Below, piece by piece: positions 5,249 to 9,789 of a stretch of DNA of 9,789 bases. The notes beneath the pieces were generated by a model. That model saw only the letters and a list, made by a program, of their open reading frames with translations, had not been told where the DNA came from and searched no databases. The translations under genes were made by a program, and so were the position numbers. The stretch spans positions 1-9,789 of the forward strand of contig DOWL01000071.1 of the NCBI GenBank assembly GCA_003519585.1, given 5' to 3'. The first letter of the stretch is position 1. Each line of letters begins with the position of its first letter. The stretch comes from Nocardioides sp. Lineage in GTDB: Bacteria > Actinomycetota > Actinomycetes > Propionibacteriales > Nocardioidaceae.

Positions 5249-7125
5249 GCACCCACCCCCTCCGGGACCCGCTCGGTGCCGGTGACCGCGATCCCGTCGG
5301 AGACCGGCCGCTTGTCGGCGTACGGGTGCGCCTTGCGACCGCGCGACCGCGCGCCGCGCACTGCCGAGAACAGCAGCAGGGCGGCGAGCAGGATCCACAG
5401 CACGGTCAGGGGCTGGGCGAACCGCTTCAGCGTGACCAGGAACGGCGTGGTGTCCTGCCAGCCACTGGTGTCGTTGCGCCAGCCGGTGGTGTCGAGGTCG
5501 TGCGCGCGCTCGGTCTCGACCGCGCTCGGACCGTGGCCGCTGATGGTGTTCTCCTGGAGCGACGACGTGCCGACGTCGCCGACCATGCTCACCGCGTGGT
5601 TGGTCGCACCGCTGAGCGTGTTGTGCCCGACCGCCGCGACCGCGTCGCGCACGTACACGCTGGTGACGCCGCCGGTCACGATGTTCCCGGACACGGTCGC
5701 GCCCACCACGCCGTCGCGCAGCGCGATGCCCTGGGTGGCCGAGTCGCTCACGTTGTTGCCGACCACGTCGACCCCGTCGGCGACGTCGCGCACCACGACG
5801 CCGACCTCGTTCGCGTTGATGTCGTTGGCGAGGACACTCACGTTGCTGCCGCCGATGACCTCGACGCCGTACCTCCCGTTCTGCGAGACCTGGCTGTTGG
5901 ACAACGCGTTGTTGCCGTAGCTGGCCAAGCTGGTCCCGGTGGCGCTCGGCCCGGTCGCGAGTGGCAGCCCGGACATCGTGACGCCGTTGCGGTGGTTGTC
6001 GCTCGCGGTCACCTGAGAGAGCACGATGCCGGTGGTGGCCCGGGCCAGCACGATGCCGTCCTCGGCGTTCCCGGTCGCCTCGCTCTTCTCGATCACCGCG
6101 TTGACGACGTAGCGGTGCAGCACGATCCCGGAGACCAGACTGCCGTCGAAGGTGCTGTTGCGGACGTCGAGCCCGTTGGCGCCGGAGACGAAGATTCCGA
6201 AGGCGTTGCCCGAGACGGTGGTGTCGCTGATCGCGGCGGAGACGTAGCTGTATTCCGGCGCGTCCACGTCCACCGACGGCACCGGCAGGTCTCCCGCGGG
6301 GAGCACCTGTCCGAGCGGCGAGTTCTTGTTGCCCTCGACGTCGGGGGCCGCATTGCCGACCGCGCCGACCTTCAGCGAGTCGGCCAGGTCGTAGAGCGAG
6401 CCGCTGTTCGGGCGGTCCGTGCCGGTGAGCGAGAGTCCGCCGGTCCGGCCGCTCCAGAAGCCGAGGTCCGACAGCTCGGTGTCCGCGATCGAGACCTGGC
6501 CGCCGATCGAGCGGAGGTACGCGCGTCCGTCGGTGGTACGGCGGTCGGGGCGCTCGCTCGAACGGTCGAAGCTGGTGATCTGGGCAGGAGCGCCGTCGGC
6601 ACCGGCGATGTTGAGCCGGCCGCCGTAGTTGACGATCGAGACGAACCCCTGGGCATCGCTGGCCAGCAGCAGGCGCAGTCCGCCGGGATCGGCTAGGTTG
6701 AGCGTCGCGCCCGACTCGATGACGAGGTTCTCCGAGAGCAGATAGGCGCCGTCGGGCCGGCGCACGAAAGTCTGCGGAGCGAGCGCCAACAGGTCGTCGA
6801 TCGTGTACGGCTGGGAGCGGGAGGTGAGCACCAGGGTGTATGCCGCCCCCGTGGCGAGTCGGTAGGGACTCTTGAGCGGGTTCTGGGTCCAGCTCGCGAG
6901 CGAGCCCACGGTGCGGACCTCGGTGAGCCGCTCGTCCTCGGCCGCGACGAGTGCGGACTCGGCATCGGGGTCGCCGGGATAGGACAGCGCGGGTTGCGCG
7001 CCGCCGTCGGTGCCTTCGTCCGCGAGCGCCGGCGAAGGCGTGCCCGCGGTCCCCACGGCGACGCCGGCGAGTAGCGCTCCGGCCGCGACCGCGCCACGTA
7101 CGCCGCGCCCCATCGGAGACCTCAT
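5245..7125 (-). CDS. Secreted right-handed beta-helix protein with C-terminal membrane anchor, AlgG-like
   Basis: The protein has 626 residues. The ATG at 7125 overlaps the synthase stop (ATGA) with only a weak GGTGG upstream, so translation is probably coupled. The alternative ATG at 7113 would remove the basic n-region. Residues 1-35 form a signal peptide ending ALA before DEG. Residues 36-260 are an N-terminal module with beta-rich repeats. Residues about 295-530 are tandem 21-24 residue rungs of the NosD/CASH type (GNAFGIFVSG, GNAEDGIVLA, GNNVSD...GIALRD). Residues 572-589 are a transmembrane helix followed by a basic cytoplasmic tail (RGARSRGRKAH). The rung GIVLHRYVVN...GIVLA is placed like the active-site rung of the alginate C5-epimerase AlgG. 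Only His337-Arg338 matches, and the full DPHD motif is absent. Inferred role: modification (possibly C5-epimerisation) or guiding of the chain as it leaves the synthase. A purely structural role is also possible. Confidence 0.88.
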   Translation of the reverse strand: MRSPMGRGVRGAVAAGALLAGVAVGTAGTPSPALADEGTDGGAQPALSYPGDPDAESALVAAEDERLTEVRTVGSLASWTQNPLKSPYRLATGAAYTLVLTSRSQPYTIDDLLALAPQTFVRRPDGAYLLSENLVIESGATLNLADPGGLRLLLASDAQGFVSIVNYGGRLNIAGADGAPAQITSFDRSSERPDRRTTDGRAYLRSIGGQVSIADTELSDLGFWSGRTGGLSLTGTDRPNSGSLYDLADSLKVGAVGNAAPDVEGNKNSPLGQVLPAGDLPVPSVDVDAPEYSYVSAAISDTTVSGNAFGIFVSGANGLDVRNSTFDGSLVSGIVLHRYVVNAVIEKSEATGNAEDGIVLARATTGIVLSQVTASDNHRNGVTMSGLPLATGPSATGTSLASYGNNALSNSQVSQNGRYGVEVIGGSNVSVLANDINANEVGVVVRDVADGVDVVGNNVSDSATQGIALRDGVVGATVSGNIVTGGVTSVYVRDAVAAVGHNTLSGATNHAVSMVGDVGTSSLQENTISGHGPSAVETERAHDLDTTGWRNDTSGWQDTTPFLVTLKRFAQPLTVLWILLAALLLFSAVRGARSRGRKAHPYADKRPVSDGIAVTGTERVPEGVGA

Positions 7126-8477
7126 CGGGCACCACCGGCGAGTTCGACCTCGGCGACGACCGCTGCGTGGGTCGGGGTGAGCGGCCGGGCTACCGCGTCG
7201 GGCTCCCGGTCGGTGACGGGCACGTCGGCGCGGTGTGCGTGGCGGTCCAGCGAGGCCTGCGTCTGGCCCTCGCCACCGACGGTCTCCTCCGAACGGGTGA
7301 GCCAGCCCTGCTTGTTCATGGTGAGGAACGCGTAGGCCTTGATCGGGAGCGCGACGAAGATGACCATCAGGGTCATCAGCGGCAGCAGCACGATCTCCTG
7401 CGGGTGGCGCTTGAGGTGCGAGAAGCCCCGGATGCCGCGACCGATCATCAACCACAGCGCGGCCAGGATGATCCCGGTCTGGCTGACCTCGAGCCGGCTG
7501 AAGGCGAGGTAGCCGACCGTGACGCCCATGGTGACCGGGGTGAGCAGGATCTGCAGCACGGTGACCTTCGTGACGAACGGTGTCCGCCACAGCCAGCCCT
7601 TGTAGGCAGCCGTCAGGTAGCAGCGGTAGGAGTTGCGGCTCCACCGGACCCGCTGCTTGACGAAGGCCCGGAACGTGTCCGGGAACATCGACATCGCGCG
7701 CGCGGTGGACTGGTGCACCGTCTTGTAGCCCGAGGCGAGCACCAGCCAGGTGAGCCGGCCGTCGTCCCCGGCCACGCAGCGCCGGCCGAGGAAGAACTCG
7801 TTCTCGAGGTTGTCGAGGACGGGCACCACGACACTGCGCCGGTAGGCCGCGGTACGGCCCGAGACGCACGCGACGGCGCCGGCCCGGCCCATCGCCGGTA
7901 CGTAGTTGTAGTAGCGCAGGTTGACCATCCAGTCGGCGATCCGCCGCCAGACGCTGCTGCGCCGTTCGTAGACGTTCTGCTGGGTGCTGACCCCGCCGAC
8001 CTCGGCGTCGGCGAACGGCATCTGCACGTTCGTCAGCAGCCCCGGCTCCCACTGGGTGTCGGAGTCGACGAGGATCAGCAGTTCGGAGGTGGCCATCCGG
8101 ATGCCCACGCCGAGCGCGGACCGCTTGCCCGCGTGCTCGAACAGCACCGGCGTGATCGTCGGATCGCCGAGCCCTCGGATCCGGTCGTAGGCCTCGGTGT
8201 CGGCGACGTCGAGCACCACGATGATCTCGGTGGGCGACTGCGACCGCCAGTTGCGGAGGCAGCGCATCAGGATGTCCGGGTCCTCGTGGTACGACGGCAC
8301 GACGACCGAGGTCGTCGTCGAGAAGTCGTTGACGATCGGCCGGGCCAGGGCCGAGAGGATGCAGCGGTAGAGCCAGAGCGACCAGACGATGACCCCGGCG
8401 ATGGCCAGCGGGAACGCTGCCCGCAGCTGTGCCGGTTCGATCGTGGAAAGGTCGAAGTTCCCGAGCCAGTCAGGCAT
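7122..8477 (-). CDS. Processive membrane glycosyltransferase family 2 (hyaluronan synthase/Alg8-like)
   Basis: This 451-residue polysaccharide synthase of the cellulose/hyaluronan synthase superfamily polymerises sugar nucleotides and moves the chain across the membrane. One membrane helix (about 22-43) precedes the cytoplasmic GT-A domain: VVVPSYHED (58-66), VLD (88-90), Lys118-Arg119, DSD (138-140), VSGR (205-208), GDD (237-239) and QRVRW (275-279), the QxxRW mark of processive enzymes. Three or four membrane helices follow (about 302-325, 331-346, 361-384). The tail 395-451 is hydrophilic and has no PilZ motif. It is the first gene of the operon and overlaps the next gene by 4 bp. With a UDP-glucose dehydrogenase in the same operon, a uronate donor is likely. 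Hyaluronan-, chitin- or alginate-type products cannot be told apart by eye. The ATG has GGGGGA 7 nt upstream, which may be masked by a leader hairpin. Confidence 0.9.
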   Translation of the reverse strand: MPDWLGNFDLSTIEPAQLRAAFPLAIAGVIVWSLWLYRCILSALARPIVNDFSTTTSVVVPSYHEDPDILMRCLRNWRSQSPTEIIVVLDVADTEAYDRIRGLGDPTITPVLFEHAGKRSALGVGIRMATSELLILVDSDTQWEPGLLTNVQMPFADAEVGGVSTQQNVYERRSSVWRRIADWMVNLRYYNYVPAMGRAGAVACVSGRTAAYRRSVVVPVLDNLENEFFLGRRCVAGDDGRLTWLVLASGYKTVHQSTARAMSMFPDTFRAFVKQRVRWSRNSYRCYLTAAYKGWLWRTPFVTKVTVLQILLTPVTMGVTVGYLAFSRLEVSQTGIILAALWLMIGRGIRGFSHLKRHPQEIVLLPLMTLMVIFVALPIKAYAFLTMNKQGWLTRSEETVGGEGQTQASLDRHAHRADVPVTDREPDAVARPLTPTHAAVVAEVELAGGAR

Positions 8478-8485
8478 GTGTTCGT

Positions 8486-8528
8486 CCCCCAGTCAGGGGG
8501 AGGTAAGCCCGAGTCCAGCCTCCCCTGA
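8486..8528 (-). promoter_or_regulatory. Leader with two competing hairpins ahead of the synthase gene
   Basis: In the minus-strand RNA, TCAGGGGAGG (8528-8519) can pair with CCTCCCCCTGA (8503-8493) over 10 bp with one bulge and a 15-nt loop. The same C-run (8500-8496) can instead pair with GGGGG (8490-8486), which is the Shine-Dalgarno sequence of the synthase gene. The two folds exclude each other: the first leaves the ribosome site free and the second hides it. This layout suits a translational switch. No known riboswitch class is recognised. Confidence 0.45.
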
Positions 8529-8842
8529 TGACCTCCGTAGAGGCCCGCGGCCCCCCGCCGCGACGAGAACGACGATACGCCGATTCTTACGTAAATCTAG
8601 TGACTTACTTGCTAACGTCTGGTTACACCGGGTGTTCGACGTACCCGATTTTGGCTCAGAACAAGGGGAAAGTGAGGTCCGCGGTGAACAACATCACGGC
8701 TCGACCCGAGGACTTCCAGCGCCGTTCACCTGCTCGTCGCTTTGCGCGGCCGAGGCGGTCGGAGCTTGCTGTGCCCACCGCTTCACGAGCCCTTAACTCG
8801 ATGCTCACCGGGGGGATCCGCGCGCGCCGTAGGTTCCGCAGC
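8529..8842. other. Divergent intergenic region with AT-rich core
   Basis: No convincing gene is seen here. Bases from about 8571 to 8670 are clearly richer in A and T than the flanks, as expected for promoters serving the minus-strand polysaccharide operon and the plus-strand lipoprotein. Two palindromes stand out: TTACGTAA (8587-8594) and ACACCGGGTGT (8625-8635). TANNNT matches exist (TAGATT at 8599-8594 and TATCGT at 8576-8571 on minus; TAACGT at 8613-8618 on plus), but none has a matching -35 box, so no promoter is called. A GTG at 8684 in frame with the lipoprotein has a fair ribosome site, but the codons that follow are not biased like coding sequence. Confidence 0.5.
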
Positions 8843-9397
8843 ATGCGACGAACCGGGGGGATCGCCGCCGTGGTGCTGCTCACCGTGGCGTGGGCCTCGG
8901 GCTGCGCCGGCGAGAGCAGCGCCGGTGGGCCGGCGTCGGCCGGCCCGACGCTGGCCGTGTCGGAGAGTGCCCCGTCCGCCACCGCCGCGCCCACGCCTGC
9001 GAGCACGCCGACGCCGAGCGCTCGGGCACCGAAGTTCGACCGACCCTTCACCTACGCCGCCGGGCTGCGGGTCAAGGTGTCGGCGCCGGAGCCGTTCACC
9101 CCCTCGCCTTGGGTGGTTCCCGAGCCGGGCACCCCGCTGCGCTTCGACGTCGTGGTGCAGAACCACACCGGTAAGGAGTGGAACCCCAGCCAGCTGCATC
9201 TCAAGCTGACCAGCGGCTTCCAGCCGGCGCCGCAGATCTACGACGCCGAGAAGGGCGTCGTGGCCCGGCCCGAGGACCGGTTGCCCGATCGCGGCATCGT
9301 GCGCTTCTCCGTCGGCTACTGGGTGACTGACGAGACCGAGCTCGCCCTCGAACTCTCCCCGGGGTTCGGCTACCAAGCGGTGACAATCTCCAGCTGA
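8843..9397 (+). CDS. DUF4352-like surface lipoprotein
   Basis: The protein has 184 residues. The start was chosen because it gives a normal lipoprotein signal, MRRTGGIAAVVLLTVAWASGC, with lipobox cysteine 21. The in-frame ATG at 8801 would add 14 residues before it, and neither start has a strong ribosome site. Residues 22-65 are an Ala/Ser/Pro/Thr-rich wall linker. Residues about 68-184 form an Ig-like beta-sandwich of the DUF4352/MPT63 type, with FTYAAGLRVKVSAPEPFTPS, FDVVVQNHTGKEWNPS, RGIVRFSVGYWV and a closing LELSPGFGYQAVTISS. The family is common in actinobacteria, and its function is poorly defined (protein-protein contacts or secretion-linked roles have been suggested). It is divergent from the polysaccharide operon, so any link to it would be through the shared control region only. 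Confidence 0.85.
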   Translation: MRRTGGIAAVVLLTVAWASGCAGESSAGGPASAGPTLAVSESAPSATAAPTPASTPTPSARAPKFDRPFTYAAGLRVKVSAPEPFTPSPWVVPEPGTPLRFDVVVQNHTGKEWNPSQLHLKLTSGFQPAPQIYDAEKGVVARPEDRLPDRGIVRFSVGYWVTDETELALELSPGFGYQAVTISS

Positions 9398-9427
9398 TCC
9401 TGGTCCGGTCTGCAACGATCTGGTCCG
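9396..9427 (+). repeat. Short direct repeat after the lipoprotein gene
   Basis: TGGTCCG occurs at 9401-9407 and 9421-9427, exactly 20 bp apart, each preceded by GATC or GATCC. The spacing is near two helical turns and the repeat lies upstream of the membrane protein gene, so it could be an operator. Chance occurrence is possible. Confidence 0.25.
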
Positions 9428-9461
9428 AGAAGGGTGATGGCAGACCACCTCACCTGCACCC

Positions 9462-9467
9462 TAGGGT
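9462..9467 (+). promoter_or_regulatory. Possible leaderless-type -10 element TAGGGT
   Basis: TAGGGT fits TANNNT and ends 6 nt before an ATG at 9474, the distance seen in actinobacterial leaderless transcripts. No clear -35 box is present. If real, transcription would start at or next to the ATG of an 18-codon frame that overlaps the membrane protein start. Confidence 0.3.
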
Positions 9468-9473
9468 CGCGCC

Positions 9474-9530
9474 ATGGCTGCGGCTCCGGAGTGCGTGGCG
9501 GGTCCTCTCGCGGCCGGAGTGGCCCGATGA
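9474..9530 (+). other. Possible 18-codon leader frame overlapping the membrane protein start
   Basis: The frame begins with ATG 6 nt after the TAGGGT box and ends in TGA inside ATGA, where the A-T-G is the start of the downstream gene. The peptide (MAAAPECVAGPLAAGVAR) has no recognisable function. The arrangement would couple downstream translation to a leaderless leader peptide. It is short enough to be accidental. Confidence 0.25.
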
Positions 9531-9789
9531 TCTCCGCCATCTTCGAGGTCCTCTTCTACGCCCTCGCGGCCGCGGCGAGCCCGCTCGTGCTGACCGCGAC
9601 CTTCATCGTCGTGCGCGGCAAGCGCCCGCGCACGAACGGCATCGCCTTCCTGAGCGGCTTCGGCTTCGGGACGATCATCGCCTGCGGGCTGGGACTGGTC
9701 CTCGGTACGGCGGCCGTCGACCAACTCGACGCGCACGAGACGTTCAAGGCGCTGGTCGCGATCGCGCTCGGTCTGGCCCTGCTCTGGGT
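9527..9789 (+). CDS. GAP/Sap-like polytopic membrane protein (3' end beyond window)
   Basis: Only the first 87 codons are visible. The ATG has GGAG 7 nt upstream. Hydrophobic stretches at about 3-28, 38-62 and 70-87 indicate at least three membrane helices, with a short basic loop RGKRPRTN (29-36). The segment SPLVLTATFIVVRGKRPR followed by a glycine-rich second helix (FLSGFGFGT) resembles actinobacterial GAP family proteins (Sap, sulfolipid-1-addressing protein), which have a LysE-like transporter fold. Its substrate is not predictable here. A LysE/RhtB exporter relative is the main alternative. It lies 129 bp after the lipoprotein gene, so it may have its own promoter. Confidence 0.7.
   Translation, partial: MISAIFEVLFYALAAAASPLVLTATFIVVRGKRPRTNGIAFLSGFGFGTIIACGLGLVLGTAAVDQLDAHETFKALVAIALGLALLW

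Noticed and set aside
4193..5920. Long plus-strand frames opposite the beta-helix genes (575 and 456 codons), and similar ones at 868-2325 and 2568-4124
   Set aside because: They are antisense mirrors caused by high GC at third positions. They show no family motifs or plausible signal sequences, and the minus strand carries clear proteins.
8535..8570. GC-rich hairpin CGCGG/CCGCG near 8547-8563 as a terminator
   Set aside because: The stem is only 5 bp in very GC-rich DNA and lies upstream of both divergent genes, where no transcript is expected to end.
8528..8842. N-terminal extension of the DUF4352 lipoprotein from GTG at 8684, ATG at 8801 or further upstream
   Set aside because: The extension has non-biased codons and would bury the lipoprotein signal behind a long arginine-rich leader.
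8783..9448. Minus-strand frame of 221 codons opposite the lipoprotein
   Set aside because: Its translation is composition-driven and carries no motifs, while the opposite strand has a clear lipoprotein signal and Ig-like fold.
1..9789. tRNA, rRNA, CRISPR array, insertion sequence, prophage or attachment site
   Set aside because: None of the expected cloverleaf, repeat-spacer, transposase or integrase patterns was seen on either strand.

Overview
The window is about 70% GC with strong G/C third-position bias, GTG as well as ATG starts, few U-tract terminators and many lipoprotein or wall-facing products. This fits a high-GC actinobacterium. A Nocardioides-like member of the Propionibacteriales is my guess from the general look of the proteins; I could not run a search. 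All genes from the left edge to 8477 lie on the minus strand, and the last two genes lie on the plus strand.

Core locus (8477 down to 2649, minus): four tightly packed genes. In order of transcription they are (1) a processive membrane family-2 glycosyltransferase of the hyaluronan synthase/NodC/Alg8 type, (2) a secreted right-handed beta-helix protein with a signal peptide and a C-terminal membrane anchor, loosely like the alginate epimerase AlgG, (3) a second beta-helix protein with an N-terminal anchor, a long acidic linker and a helix resembling polysaccharide lyase family 6, and (4) a UDP-glucose 6-dehydrogenase. Genes 1-2 and 2-3 overlap by 4 bp (ATGA, GTGA), and gene 4 follows after 35 bp. 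I read this as a synthase-dependent exopolysaccharide operon. The dehydrogenase would supply UDP-glucuronate, the synthase would polymerise and export a uronate-containing chain, and the two anchored helix proteins would modify or trim it on the outer face. The operon begins with a 5' leader that can fold into two mutually exclusive hairpins, one of which covers the ribosome binding site. It ends at two strong stem-loops (2572-2627 and 2534-2559).

Second unit (2435 down to 1195, minus): a 76-residue protein with six cysteines, followed by an OmpA-family lipoprotein whose reading frame opens inside the small gene. No ordinary start codon lies where the lipoprotein signal begins; the best candidates are ATC or CTG. 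A large hairpin sits in the leader, and a terminator-like hairpin follows the OmpA stop.

Left edge (1073 to <1, minus): a membrane-anchored protein with a lectin-like jelly-roll region, a Pro/Gly linker and the first rungs of a third beta-helix, which is related to gene 3 of the core locus. It is cut by the window edge. With the core operon it makes three extracellular beta-helix proteins in one neighbourhood, which supports a polysaccharide-centred locus.

Right side (plus): after a 365-bp divergent intergenic region with an AT-rich core come a DUF4352-like lipoprotein (8843-9397) and the 5' end of a polytopic membrane protein resembling the GAP/Sap family (9527 to the edge). No tRNA, rRNA, CRISPR array, transposase or phage gene was seen.
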